Source: Eretmocerus hayati (taxonomy: Eukaryota > Arthropoda > Insecta > Hymenoptera > Aphelinidae). Taken from it: a stretch of DNA of 64,000 bases. Under the pieces are notes generated by a model that saw only the letters and a program-made list of their open reading frames with translations, was not told the origin of the DNA and did not search any database. Position numbers and translations under genes: made by a program. The stretch covers positions 144,651,121 to 144,715,120 of the forward strand of contig CM056742.1 in NCBI GenBank assembly GCA_029851415.1. Direction: 5' to 3'. The stretch's first letter is position 1. Each line of letters opens with the position of its first letter. Positions 11,322 to 24,600 of the stretch are shown here, in pieces.

Positions 11322-13200
11322 ATGGATTTGAACGAAATTAGGCTTTTGCCCCAGGATTGTAGGGGAGCCGGAACAAAAATGAGGTACATCAGAGAACTGA
11401 CCAATACCTACGACATTTCCCCTCAAAGCGAAACTTGGCTAACAAAGGAGATAGATTTTCCATGGTGTCCACCAAATCTCCTTCGAAAAATTTCCTGAGT
11501 ATTCCAGGTTTTCCAGTGCTCTCGAGGTAAAATTTCCAGGTTCAAAATTAAAATGAATCAAACACGAATCAGTCATTTTCAATGTTTCTCCTGTGCTCGT
11601 CAAGATGATGAAGTATACAAACTCTCTTTCGGAATTCTCTGCCTCAGAAGATGATATCAACGTCGTGTCAATGAAAATGCTCAGAGCTAGGGATAAATGT
11701 TGCTGAGCAAGTTTTTGGTCATAAGCAATACAAGGGTCGAAACAGCTAATGCCAGCGACCAAGGGCTGCAGAAACGGATTATGATGCACACTCGTTCAAG
11801 AGTAATTCCACGTAAATTCTGCAAGGTTTTCTCTGACCATTTTCTCATCCATCGATGTGTTTTTTTTGTTTTATAATATTCAAAGAAGATAGTTCTAACA
11901 ATTTTGAGTGCCTAAAGATTATTTTTGCTTTACCTAGATCTATCTGAGCGATCCTGCTATAAATTCAAAATTGAGGAAATTAACGTGGCAATTCGCGCAT
12001 AGCTTTGCACTGCTTTCACTCATCGCGATTCTGCTCACGAAATTCCAAAGAGGGTTCAAAAACCTATCAATTTATCATCTGCACAACACTTTCAAAACCA
12101 TCCTTGCCAGACTCAAAATAAATTTAAATTACGGTGTTGGTGTCGCTTTTTCAACATGCTCAGAAAAATTCCTTTTCAATCATGTTTTCGGTTGTTATTG
12201 TTGTAATCTACCCATGAAAAATGTTGGAGCATCATTTTTAAGTTATAGCTTCCTTACAAGTATTTTGTGCATTAAAAAGTCAAAACAGTAGAAAATAATT
12301 TTTTATAAAGCTGGAGTTTCTTGCAGAGCTTTGAATTAGACTTCATCGTGTTTGTCGAGTCATTATACATCGAATATACTCAGATAGACCTGGGCAATGC
12401 AAAAAAATTTTGTTAGACCTAAAAACTTTAGGATTCATCTTTTTTCGACACTATAGAACGGAAAAAGGACATGGAAGAATATTAAAATGGTCTGAGGAAA
12501 CCCTGCGGAATCGACGTGAAACTACTCATTTAAAGGATTGCTCCCATTCAAATCGAAAAATTGACGGCAGTTGCAGAGCGAATGAATAGCAAGTCAACTG
12601 ACACATTTGTGAAAAGATTCAGGTTTCACGTGAGAATTCCCTGAGTTTTCCCTGATTTCCAGGTGCAAAACGAATTCCCTGAGTTTTCCCTGATTTCCCT
12701 GAATTCCAGGTTCGGTGGACACCATGTTTTCACAATCTAATTTTCATGTAACCCGTAACGACAAAATCCAAGAAACTAACTATCATAATCTCCATGGAGG
12801 AGTGTGCATCCTGGCAAGATCCAATATTAATTTCAAGCCTGTCGAAAACGTATATACGCGCCCGAGCAAAATTGGGTCTGGCGCTATTTCCATTTAACGA
12901 CATTCTGATATGTTCGGTACATAAATCGCCATCAGATGAATCCACACCAAACACAGAATGAAACTTCAATTCAATCAACAAATTCAAATGAATCATCTTA
13001 GGTTGGTGTTTTAACCCCCATTACGGGAGCTGGGGTTCCACGAACTACCATAATACAGAGAAAAACCTCATAGACTCTCGCTGACAGATACCTGACCGTA
13101 CTAAATGATCGCGTACCTACATACGTCAAAAGTAGATCTGATTCCGACCTCATATCAGCGATAGACTCAACAACGACGTCGATCAATATCTCGCGCAATA
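11322..13200 (+). pseudogene. Decayed non-LTR retrotransposon endonuclease region, split by an insertion
   Basis: From ATG 11322 the frame reads an APE-type endonuclease start: a DCRGAGTKM segment equivalent to the usual NCRGL..K, then SETWLTKE equivalent to QETWL. The homology stops at 11460, where another element is inserted, and resumes after 12731 with VTRND, HGGVCILARSNI (the GGGVAILV-like strand) and, after frame changes, NPHYGSWGS (GDFNAHH.LWGS-like) and a DRVPTYVK segment near 13100-13150. Stops and frameshifts lie between the pieces, and no reverse transcriptase domain is seen. Jockey/R1-type LINEs are the likely source. The P-like transposon begins 70 bp further on. Confidence 0.55.
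11461..12726. mobile_element. Non-autonomous DNA element inserted in the LINE fragment
   Basis: The ends are inverted copies: CATGGTGTCCACCAAAT at the left and TTCGGTGGACACCATG at the right. TTTTC is present on both sides (11456-11460 and 12727-12731), giving a candidate 5-bp target duplication. The left subterminal region has TTTCCTGAGTATTCCAGGTTT; the right has repeated TTCCCTGAGTTTTCCCTGA. Frames inside (11439-11789 minus, 11971-12291 plus) show no transposase motifs. hAT-type elements often carry similar TIRs but give 8-bp duplications, so the superfamily is left open. Confidence 0.65.
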
Positions 13201-13268
13201 GTGAATGGGCGGATAATAGATAATACTGATCAGGTTCTTGTTATAAAAGAAGTTCTTCGTGGGCTGAA

Positions 13269-14292
13269 TAGGGGAGAGCGGGGTACTACGGTCATTTTTT
13301 TGTTCACGGCTCTGTCACGATTAATTGCGCCTGTAGGTGATTTCAAAGAACATATATTTGAAGTAGAGACCCTAAGGAATAAAACTGAATATTTTTCAGA
13401 TTTTTTGAGCGATTCGTTTTTTCGTAAGAGAATTTTTTCGAAAACCGACCGTCGTACCCCGCACGGGGTACGATGGTCAGTCGAGTGGGGCGGAGATGAC
13501 TATGGACAAATTCCCGAGGAGCGAAGTATGCTTTCTGCTATGACATGCAAGCAATGTTGTGAAAGCACGTGTAAAGCCATCTAATGATTCAGTACTCGTT
13601 TTTGTCATGGACAAGTGCATGAATTTATGAATTGAGCTCATACGTTCGGATAAATGTGATCTAATAAAAGTTTACTGTGGAATACCATAATCTGCTTACA
13701 AAACGTGAACGATTCGTCGATGGTAGTGATACCGAAGCAAGGATTGTATGCACCATTTCAGCTCATTCCAGTGTATTTTTAGTTAAACATTCTTGGAATT
13801 AGTGATGATAATATCGTAAAACAATCAAATCCGTGGTGAAATCAATCGGAAAAACCATGCCTGTCAGAGTCGAATACGGTATGAGTATCTCGCGTAAGGT
13901 TAGGTACGGCAGCGCCAGCCCGACGCGCCGCTCCGTTTTCCCCAGGGAGACTAAAGAGAAGGAGAGTAAACGGCAATGCTATTTGCTGCGAAAATCTTCC
14001 AGGATTTTGGGCGCAAAGAGAAAGGACCAAATAGACGCCTTGGTGTGCTATATATATCGGACCCTTTATATATAGTACATCTAGTCGCGCGGGCCGTCGA
14101 TCCAGGTATACGCCTTGGTGAGCTATATATATTGAGTCGCGCATGTATATAGCTCACCAAGGCGTATACACCTGCGTCGCCGTCATGCAAGGTGTACTAT
14201 ATATACAAAGGGTTCGATGTATATAGGACATCAAGGCGTCGATTGTTTTAATTAGTGAAGTTAGTTTAGCTTTGACTAATTTATTGTCCAAA
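13269..14292. repeat. Left inverted-repeat region of the P-like transposon
   Basis: The outer 24 bp pair well with the right end, then similarity lapses. An internal inverted copy of the terminal motif lies at 13454-13471 (GTACCCCGCACGGGGTAC, a perfect-looking palindrome) and leads into GATGGTCAGTC, matched near 26025-26070 on the other side. From about 13928 (GGAGACTAAAGAGAAGGAG) to 14292 the repeat is close to continuous, ending at CTAATTTATTGTCCAAAGATA. The left side has an extra segment (about 13500-13925) that is not present at the right end. Confidence 0.8.
14034..14240. promoter_or_regulatory. Subterminal palindrome, left copy
   Basis: A roughly 207-bp palindrome has arms built from GACGCCTTGGTGTGC...TATATAT and its complement, with four occurrences of the CACCAAGGCG / CGCCTTGGTG motif (one reading CATCAAGGCG). 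Its centre is near 14137. The same palindrome occurs inverted at 25723-25929. Paired subterminal motif clusters are typical transposase-binding sites, and THAP domains bind DNA directly, so a binding role is plausible but inferred. Confidence 0.6.
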
Positions 14293-15645
14293 GATAAGTT
14301 CATAGGTGGGTGATTTTATTTTCATTTATTTATTTCGATAACCATATGGGCCTTACGGCCCTTTACAAGATTGCATGAAATAACATGATAATGATGGGTG
14401 ATGATAATGAGATAACTATCAGTATTATATGGGTAAATATGAGATAACTTAGGTATTTCGAGGGCAAAAACGGCGGGGGTCGGGATTTGGACCAAAAATT
14501 GACTGCTAGTTGAAATATAGCTGCAATTTGACTGCTCAAAGGTGTTTTCCAGTCTATCTGACATCCAAAAACAATTTCCAGACGTGCATAAATGTTAGTC
14601 AATATATGTTAAAGATATGAGCAATTTTCGATATATTTTTGCCACGGTAAGGACATTTTCCCATGAAAAGTGATCTCAAAAGACGTCAATCGAAACGGAT
14701 GTTTGAGTGGTACGGAACAGAGATTGAAAGAATATCTCGGTAAACTATTTCATTGAAATGTGCAACTCCAGTTTAGGACATGCCACGGTAAGGACATTTT
14801 GACCACTTTTGGTAAACTCAGGTCCACATTAAACTTATATCTGCTCCCGGAACTATTGGAACATCTTCATTTCAATAGAATACACTAGATACCATCGTTA
14901 GACTCATCGTATTTGGTCATTCAATATGAATGCGAGGTCAGGACATCAAATGCATAAGTTATCTCAGAATCACACATCTATCAATCTTCAAAATACTACA
15001 ATGAAATCAATTCTACGTGAACTGAAAACTGTACTTTTTGAGACTGCATTTATGGAGGTGTAACTGTACTTTTTGAACCCGCACTCCAAGAGGTCTCCTG
15101 CATTCAAGCGATATCTCTTGGGCTATACGACAGTTGCAATTATTAGTCTTCATCTGTATAAGACATAGGAAAAGTATTACATGGAACTGACATTTCCGGT
15201 ATTGACGTTTTATCGTGTAATCATCCTAGGAAAAGGATTCTGACCTCAAAATTCTTTTTCACCATAAATCTCGTCCATTTCCATCACATACTAATGGAAA
15301 AATTGTAGAAAAATTTGATAGGAGTGATTTGTAGCTCGCCGGGTAATATATATGGGTAAATTCTCGCGATCATACCCATATATATTACACGTCCAAAATA
15401 TCGTGCGATCGATTGTCATGTTCATCACAAATATAGATGTATATTTGACAATCCGAAGCACGCTCTGGCATACACCATTTACACGAAAGTGCGCGTGCTT
15501 TCGTGAGTGTGATTTCGGTCTCGTCGATGTGACCAAATCATCAGTCATCATGTAATCGCCAAAGTGTACGGGCAGCATTGCGGGAAATTAGTGCAATATT
15601 TTTTTTTCTTTTTTTTTCTTTTACAAAATATCAGGCCTTGCTAAA
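14293..15645. other. 5' non-coding region of the P-like transposon
   Basis: There is no coding exon here. A phrase GCCACGGTAAGGACATTTT occurs twice (about 14641 and 14783), the second copy followed by GACCACTTTTGG. A 16-bp perfect inverted repeat lies at 15343-15388. The region before the transposase ATG is rich in T (15600-15620), resembling a 5' leader or polypyrimidine tract. Confidence 0.45.
15343..15388. repeat. Perfect 16-bp stem hairpin in the transposase leader
   Basis: GTAATATATATGGGTA at 15343-15358 is followed, after 14 nt, by its exact complement at 15373-15388. It lies 258 bp upstream of the transposase ATG, inside the transposon. It could be a protein-binding operator-like site or simply a cruciform-forming sequence; nothing decides between them. 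Confidence 0.6.
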
Positions 15646-18600
15646 ATGAAGAGGCGACGAGCGCGTCCGAAGAAATTTTGTTCTGTGATCGGCTGTACAA
15701 ATGGGTTGAGTGAAGATCGAAATATAAGAAAACGTGATGAACTCAAATCAACACCGCTGTTTCAAGTACCCGCGGTAAGTATCAAACCTCGATTTCCTAT
15801 ATTATTATTGTGCACTCATCACGGCTTATTCACCCGTTGGTAACTGAGCCTTTTGCCGTTTTTTCGTGGGTATTATTAGGATATCAATTTAAGACAGAAA
15901 TGGGAAGTAGCTCTCAATCAGAAATTTTGTGATAACGAAGCCGTTTGCGAAGATCATTTCCAAGACGCAGATGTTATGAAAGAAGATATTTATTTTCTAC
16001 CGGATGGACGAAGGAAAGTTATTCCTAGAGAGCGTCATAAACTCGCAGAAAACGCAGTTCCATCAATCGTACACATCAAACCGCGCAGCTCTGCTGATGA
16101 TGGTGATTTTTTATCTGTCCTTGAAGAGTCGACTCTAGATTTAGATCAGTTGTTCGGAGAACCAGCTGAGCCAAATGAAAATGTACAGGGGCATGCACTT
16201 GCTCGTGATAACTGTCATACGCCTCGTGATAAAGATGAAGCCGTGAGTTTGAGCGATTTCACCCTTCATATGAATGTTTTTCACAGCTGATTATATTCAA
16301 TTTTAACGTAGTGTGACGATTTCGGTCAGTCTTTCCACGATCAAGCCAAACGCGCACGAATGTCAACAAATACGACCGACACTAGTGAGTTACATTCTGT
16401 GCAAACTACAAATACCCAAGAGGCAAGTATTGTAAGATCTATGACACTGTGAAGATTTTCGCGTGACTCATACGTTTATGTTACTATGCAAATACTCTTG
16501 ATTATTTTATAGTCATCAGGGGATTTTTTATCGATACTCGATGAATGCACTATGGATTCCAACGAATATTTCCACAAACAAAGAGAATGCGTATCAACAG
16601 AGTCTAATGAAAAGAATACCGTTCTCCGATCCGAATCGACGCAATCCATTCGAGATCCAGTTCCGGACGCTGATGTTCTCACCATTGATGAGCTAATCCG
16701 CAATTTGGAAAAGAGTTGTTGCGTTCGCGAGGGCTGGAGTTGGCGCAGATCTCATTCGTCGGCAAATACCATCGAATTTGTCCAACTCTGTACTCGATCG
16801 AATGAGATTAGATGTATTCTCACATATGGCGAAGACTGTATTGCACAGGTAATACTTCAAGTCATCGTTTAAAATTCATAGCAATTACAAATTCATTTTG
16901 CAGGTGACAACTTGTGATGGTCGGTCATTACCGTATTCTGGCAAATCTATCTCTTCGATGGAAGCATTACGAAATTTGCAAGTTCTAATTGAACAAATGG
17001 TCCTATGTTGCGGTACTGGTCTTGAACCAAAGAGGTATTCTCGAGAATTCCGGGCGTTTTGTCATTCATCGTAATACACATTTTTACAATTTCGAACAGG
17101 TCAGCTCAGTGCTCTATTGAAGTACTGCCAGAGGGATACAAGAGAATGCCACAAGCCAGCCCTCGCTGTTATCCGTGCAGGTCTCAACGGCACAGATTAT
17201 TGGACAGAAGATCAAAGAGGAAGCAAGCTGAACAAAGCTCGAAAATTCAGTCAGAAAAAAAACAGCGGGAGCTTGTACTATTACGGAAGCAAATCAAACA
17301 ATATCGAGCAAAAATTGCTGAGCAACGATCGATTATTGCAAATCTTGAAGGAGAAGCTCGTAGGTCTAGGGAACAAATACTCGATGAAGAAATTGCCACT
17401 CTTCCAGATGAAGTTCAGCAAGAAATCGTGCGAGCTTGTTTTGACTGCCGCTTCAAAGACCCACGCCAACGTCGATACTCTATTGACTTCATTTATGAGT
17501 GTGTACTGATGAGAATTAAGAGTCCTAAACTATATAATCATATAAGGGGGCGTAAGATATTACCCTTACCAAGTAAGCAGACCATAGACAGGTACATTAA
17601 GAACGTACAACCTGTATATGGTTTTCAACCTGCAACTTTCGAATGTCTGGCAAAAAAAGGTAGTAGGATGGAGCCACCAGAAAAAATTGGTACGGCATCG
17701 GCGGATCTGGTGGAAAATCTTCAACGGTAATCGTACTAAAATCATACTTGTATCTCTAAGATTCCCTTCTTGTAGGTGCTTTGCTCGTTGATGAAGTGGC
17801 TCTAAGTGAGGGTGTCGCACTTGACCGTAGAACTATGGAAATCCAAGGGATGACTGACTTGGCAAAGGTAACTGGAAAAGGTAAATCGGAGAGAGCGGAC
17901 CACGCAGCAGTTTTAATGTTTCAGCCATTTCGAGGGAAGTGGGTACAGGTGCGTCTGATGAGTTGGCATCATTCGAGAATAAAAATTTTAATATACCGGG
18001 TGTCCCAGTTGAAATAAAAAAGCTCGTAAGGTTAGCTTGATTGGCCTTTCGGGCTTCGAGGAAAAATATGGAAAAAATTCTAAAAAATTAATTGAGCGAG
18101 ATATTGATTGATCAAGTTCCCATTAGAAATAACATGGGCTGGATAGTCCCGCCCCGAAGCTCGGGAAAGACAATGCTGAGGGCAGAGTTTGGGCGGATCT
18201 TACCAAAGCTCACTCATTTCAGCTCGACCCTCCTTACACGTGTGAGGATCAAATGCAGAAAGTTTCGGTACGTTGGTTTATGGCACAGCGGAGGCTATTC
18301 TACCACATGCGAACCCAAGACTGAAAGCCCACGCATATGGGTACCTCCGTGAAAACTTCGAAATGATGTGTGCCACCTTGTACGAATCCCTAAAACTCTT
18401 GAGAAAAAAATTGTACAGGTATTTTCGACGACAGTACCGATGTGCTTGAACATTGAGAGGAAGACCCCAAGTAAAGATTTTGGTGAGATGATCAGTGCGC
18501 CGCGTTTTGGGTGTAAATGAAAACACGTGGAGAGGGGCTTCACTCACTCGTTTGAAATCTCTGTGAGGGAGTAGATGCAATCAGCAGAACCACCGGCGCG

Positions 18601-21600
18601 TGGCATTTATTGACCTGCAATGAGTCCTTGTCTCAACGAAAAACCAAGCGGGGGCAGGGAGAGGAGCATAAAGTAGCGGTCACGGAAAACGTCATAAAGA
18701 TAGGCTGTCGACCAGATGCGTGTTGTTTTCCGCTTTTCTCTTGACCCTTCGACTAGATCTGGAGTGGTTAGGACTGAGATGGCTGTACTCCTTTGTTTGG
18801 TGTTTGCTGGAGAAGTGCAATTTCCGGAAAGCTTCGGGATCTTTAAGATCACATCTTTTGTTTGCTTACTTTTGGCGATTTATCTACCTAGAACGGGTCA
18901 AGTTTAACACTTTCTCTCTCCCTCTCTTTCCTTTTCCATGAAAACAACCCATTGCATTGTTTTTGGATGTCATGTGTTGCTCTGGTCAATGTTATACTTC
19001 AGTTATCCGAGAACATCGGAGGAGTGCACCTCACGGTTTTTCTCGCGTTTCAAAGTTTCTGGTCTCGAATACTCCGGGCGGTATCGTGCAGAAGTGAAAT
19101 TGATCATGGTTGTTTACACTCATCAGCAGTACGTGTTGATGAATGAGTTTTATGTGGTGACGGGTTACAATGCATTGGCTGCTTCGCGGATGTGCTCTGA
19201 TCATCCTCTTTTCCCAATTGGACAACGACCAACTGCAGGAACAATCTTGAGAGCGGTCCACCGTCTCCGGGATCCACTGCAAGTACTTGTCCCGAACCAC
19301 ATTCCTGGTCACCGACCACAACCAGTTCTTCACGAAGATGCTCAAGACAGAATCATACTTTATTACGAGACCAATCCAACGCACAGTTTGAGAGACGGAG
19401 AGAGACACCTGCACATCCCGAGATCAAGCATTCACAGAGCTTTGAAAGATAGAGGGTACAAAGCTTATCACTACGTTAAAGTTCACGAATTAACAAACGC
19501 AGATCCCGAACGTAGAGTATTTTTCTGTGAAGAAATGTTGAGGTTAATCAACATGAACCGCAATCTTTTGGCTTTGATATTGTTCTCAGATGAGTGTATG
19601 TTCACTAAAGGTGGGCTGCAAAACACCAAAAATTTTATCACGTGGGCACGCCGCAATCCGTTCAAAACGTGGAACTCAAAGTCACAATACAGAATCAACA
19701 TCCACGTTTGGGCCGGCATGATAGATAGCATACTTGTGAGTAAATACTAGAAGAGTGCAAATTTATTCATTTTTCTAGACGAATTATGAATTGAACCGCT
19801 TGACACACCTTCCAGATTGGACCGGTGTTCATACCTATACGCTTGAATGGCGCTGGCTACCTGGATCTCCTGAGAGATTTACCAAGACTGTTGCGTCAAG
19901 CTGGCGTTCCTGAAGATGTAATTAACAGAATGCTGTTCATGCAAGATGGGGCACCAGCTCATTTTAGAGGTACGAGAACATTACGATCTAAACTCGAATT
20001 ATTCTGCTCTTTATGCTTACATGGCGATGCGCCCCATCGGTCGAACGCACTTTCTATTGATCTCTAGTTCACATCAATCGCAAAGATGATAGCTCATACC
20101 GCGATCATTTCATTATTCTCATCATAATGAGCAAGTACTCTGGCAAGTTTGCGTATTGGACTTCATTGCTGTGAATTTTCGCTTGATTATGATTTTTCAC
20201 GCAGTTTGTCATTGATCACGCGAATTTGAACAAAAAAAAGTTGATTATCCACTTTACAGTTCTCATACCTGAAACCATTGCAAAACTTGTTCCAAGGCCT
20301 ACAGTTAATTAGAAAGCGCTGGGACATATTGAGTACAATTACGTGGGTGGCTTCCAATGTATACTAAATAATTTGACAAAAAGTTTGCAACTAAATCGAA
20401 AACCTGTGCCTTTCTGAGCGTGGGGGATTATTCGTATAGGTTTGATCAAAAAGTCGCAAAGTTGCAATAAGAGTTGTGTCAGAAGATCGAAAATGGCCAA
20501 CGTCATCCCGTTTTACGATCTTTGGTCCAAGAAATTTCCATTTTTGACAAATGGTTCAAATTTTGAGCTGTTAAAATCAACTTTTTAGAAATACTGATGG
20601 GTATTTCTGTTTGAAAAGACCACTGAGTGGATTCAGTTCAGTAAGGTGGTCCGATGTTACAGCGTCCAATCGATCAAGGAAAGATCGCCGTGTCAGGTTT
20701 TCAAAATGAATTGACTGCAATAATGTTATACAAACGAGACATAGACAGAGGGTACTTTTTTACATGCTTGGTCATGTTTTGATCATGCATGGTGATACAT
20801 AAGCATATATTGCAAATTCCGGGATATGATCATTTTCACACGGGTAGTAGTATTTTGTTACTAATTGATTTATTACCGGTAGTCGTTACTCGCCAATTTT
20901 CCTTGACCATAGATTTTCTCTTGCCTCTAGTCGATGTTCGAGAACATCTTGATCAAGCTTTCCCAAACCGATGGATTGGGAGAGGTGGTCCAATCGCGTG
21001 GCCAGCAAGATCACCCGATTTGACGCCATGTGACTTTTACCTTTGGGGGAGAATTAAAAGTCTCGTATACAGCGTTCCAATCACCACAGAAGAGCAGCTT
21101 AGGGCGAGGATTATTGATGCATTCAGAACCATTACTCCCCAAGAAGTTCAAAGTGCTACTGCTGTAGTGGCTGAAAAAATGCGTCAGTGCGTTCAAGTAC
21201 AAGGAGGTCAATTCCAGCACATTCCAAGGCGATGAGGTCCAAGAAAATGGAAATCGAAGGATGATGACACCAAACCACGAGACCTGTCGACGCAAAAGAG
21301 CCCATACACTGTCTATTACTCGTTATTGTTAGAGGTTTCACAATAATTAGATTCATACATTGTAATAGATTTCATTCGTCATCAAATTTTGTCTACAATT
21401 CCTGTAACGTAATACTTTTAAGAAATGATGAGCAATCACTATCGTATAGATTTTCTGTGGATTAAGGGCGGATTTTGGATTCTTCCCCAAAAAGCTTTTA
21501 TCCAACATGACTCTTCTAGAACTTACATGTATTTCTTCAATGGTCTTTAAAATCAGCAATGTAAGTTAGCTCATCACTCATGAATAAGTGATGAGCTAAC

Positions 21601-24600
21601 ACTGATTGTCGTTTTATCAGTTCACGAGACAGCAATGAGTCAATTCTAATGTTCAGAAATTTTTAAGAAATTTTTCAAGTAGTGAGATCCTATTCAAATG
21701 ATTAATAAACTCTGATATTTTACTGTATTTATCAGATGACTGTCGTGTTGCAAATAACAGTATAAATTCAGATCAATCCGTTGAACCCAAATTAACTAAG
21801 TTGTACTGCACTATGACTTATTGGTCCAATTAACTTTACCACAAATGTTGACGAGGCGAAGCTAGGAGAAATTTTACAATTTTTAATTGTTTCACTCTTT
21901 CAACATGAATCAGCTATTTTAGCTGATTTGCAGCTAACGTGGACGGATTTTCACTGAAAATCGGCTACAATAGCTGAAATTCAGCTAAGATAGCTGATTT
22001 TCAGTCAAAATCCGCTCGAGTTAGCTGATTCATGTTGAGAGAACAGCCTCATTCATTTTTGTTATTATTCATTTGTGTCGTTCTACCAAATAATGGAAGA
22101 AGAAAATGCATTCGACTTCAAACGCACCCTTTCTTAGCTTGCAATAATAATAATGAGGGACTGATATTTTTGATTATTCGTTCACAGCTGCTTCAAATAG
22201 GGTTGTAGATTATTCATAAATCAACTAGTAAGACCGAATAGGTTGTGTACATCAAGGAACCATTTCTCATTTGTCCCCGCAAATGAAATAGAAAATTGAA
22301 CGAGAAACTCTTTATTTATCTACCCATCCACCCTGTTCTAGTGCTGAATAAGAAATTTTTTCCACTACTTACAAATTAATTAAACTGTTACCTCAATAGC
22401 ACCACCCTCAACCGTTGTAAAATCATACTGAAGAATTGAATTTCGGGATTGGAATGTTACATTGACTAGAGTCTGATTGCCTTGCGTATTTTTTGACGTA
22501 ATGGCTAAATCTGCAGCTCGTTTTGCGCTTGCACGTCAGAGTTCTCTGCTAGACGTATAAAAAACTCGATTAGAAGAGGTTATTTTGACGTGGCTGGGAA
22601 TCTTAACATGAAAGCTCAAAACGAAGCACGGGGTCAGGTTTAGACGGCCCTTTCTCATTACAGAAGTTTATTTGAATTTTCTGTGAACTCAAGGATTCTC
22701 TGCAGCGTAATTTCTGAGCGCCGAGGATTTTTGCACGAACGGATATTTCAAGTATTTATAGCCCATACCAAATCAAAGAATGTCCGTTGTTGAGAGAATC
22801 CTGACTGCTCAGAAGTTAGTGAAATTTTAATAAAAACTGCGCCACAAAATGTATGAGCATGCCCCCTACCCTACAATCAGTCTTTTGGTCTTTGTAGCAG
22901 TGTGATTTGATGCTCAATACCATGATATTTGATATGGCGCTTTACATTCGTAAAGTCCGTAGAAAAAAAAAACCACATGACACGGACCTGACATTTTGAC
23001 CCGTTTTTCGGTGATGATTTTTTTTGGGAAATCCCGAATTAAAGAAACTAACAACTGCGCCAGAAAAAGCACTAAAAATGTCGTCGAAAATACCTGTACA
23101 ATTTTTTTCTCAAGAGTTTTAGGGATTCGTACAAGGTGGCACACATCATTTCAACGTTTTCACGGAGGTACCCATATGCGTGGGCTTTCAGTCTTGGGTT
23201 CGCATGTGGTAGAATAGCCTCCGCAGTGCCATAAACCAACGTACCGAAACTTTCTGCATTTGATCCTCACACGTGTAAGGAGGGTCGAGCTGAAATGAGT
23301 GAGCTTTGGTAAGATCCGCCCAAACTCTGCCCTCAGCATTGTCTTTCCCGAGCTTCGGGGCGGGACTATCCAGCCCATGTTATTTCTAATGGGAACTTGA
23401 TCAATCAATATCTCGCTCAATTAATTTTTTAGAATTTTTTCCATATTTTTCCTCGAAGCCCGAAAGGCCAATCAAGCTACCCTTACGAGCTTTTTTATTT
23501 CAACTGGGACACCCGGTATCTAAGATAAATGGTCAATTCAGGTACTTGGATCATTCTTGACAAGAAATTCATTGACGGGTGAATCTCTGCACAAGATATT
23601 GATCGAGTGCATAATTTTGCTCGGCAAAGCTGGGTTCACCGTCATTGTGATAGTCATGGATGGCGCAACTTGGAACAGGAAAGTTTGGAAGATATTTGGA
23701 GTCAATGTGTATGACGTTTCATTCGCAAACCCGTACAACCCTTCCAACCGGATGTGGTTCGTATCAGACTTCCCGCATCTCTTGAAGTGCGTGCGTAATA
23801 ATTTGATGAAGCTCGTAGAATTCTTGGTATGAAAATACATCCCCCTAATGTCATTGATTAGCTTGCAAATTTGAAGATTGCCTGTAACTTGTTTACCATT
23901 TTTTCGTAGACGCCCGATGGGATAGTCAAAAAAGTTCACTGGGAAGCGCTTCTGTCCTATGAAAACCATCTAAAAGCTACGTTGAAGATGGCGTATAAAT
24001 TAACTTCATCACATTTGAATCCTGTTGGATATCAAAAAATGAACGTGCCAATGGCTTACTATGTAAGTGTTTCGTGAGAACCAAGAAATAGATTCTGGAA
24101 TGATTAAAAACCGCTTTTATGATTGGAATCAGGTGTACTCAGATGCTGTTGGCAATGCGATGAAGATCCTTAAGGATAAACCTATGCTCCTCGACAGTGA
24201 TCCATCTATAAGTTTGATTTTCCGCATGAAAGATCTTATTGAGGTTATGTCATCTAGAACACCTGCAACAGCTCTGAGACACTCATCAAAGGATTGCAAA
24301 CCTAGAAAGGTTGGTGGTTAGCGCTTCTCAACTGATGGTGATTAATTTCGATGATAACTCACTTTATTTGTAGGTGATTCTAGAATTCCTACAGTTTTTG
24401 GATGACTGGGAAGCTCTTTACCCTGATAAGAAGAGTTTTCCACTATCCAGCTCGACACTAAAAGGGTTGAGGGTGACATTGAAGTCGACGCTGGAAATCA
24501 TGGATTACTTACATGACACTTACAACTTTGACTACTTAATGCTGTGCAGATTGAATCAGGACAATCTAGAGGTGAGTTTCACGAAATTGCTCCTATGATA

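Larger units (their letters stand above)
17996..23516 (+). mobile_element. Mariner/Tc1-superfamily element nested in a P-transposase intron, 5.5 kb
   Basis: The ends are CCGGGTGTCCCAGTTGAAAT and its inverted copy, flanked by TA on both sides (17994-17995, 23517-23518), the target site of Tc1/mariner elements. The insertion is 47 bp after the donor of P-transposase exon 7 and 25 bp before the next exon, so the original intron was about 70 nt. The element holds its own transposase (19106-21235). It is long for a mariner-type element; most of the excess is the 438-bp repeats and non-coding sequence. The terminal repeats look nearly identical, which suggests a recent insertion. Confidence 0.9.

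Noticed and set aside
18092..18352. An 86-codon frame present at both 18092-18352 (plus) and 23160-23420 (minus)
   Set aside because: Both lie in the terminal inverted repeats of the mariner-type element, so the mirrored conservation is explained by the repeat.
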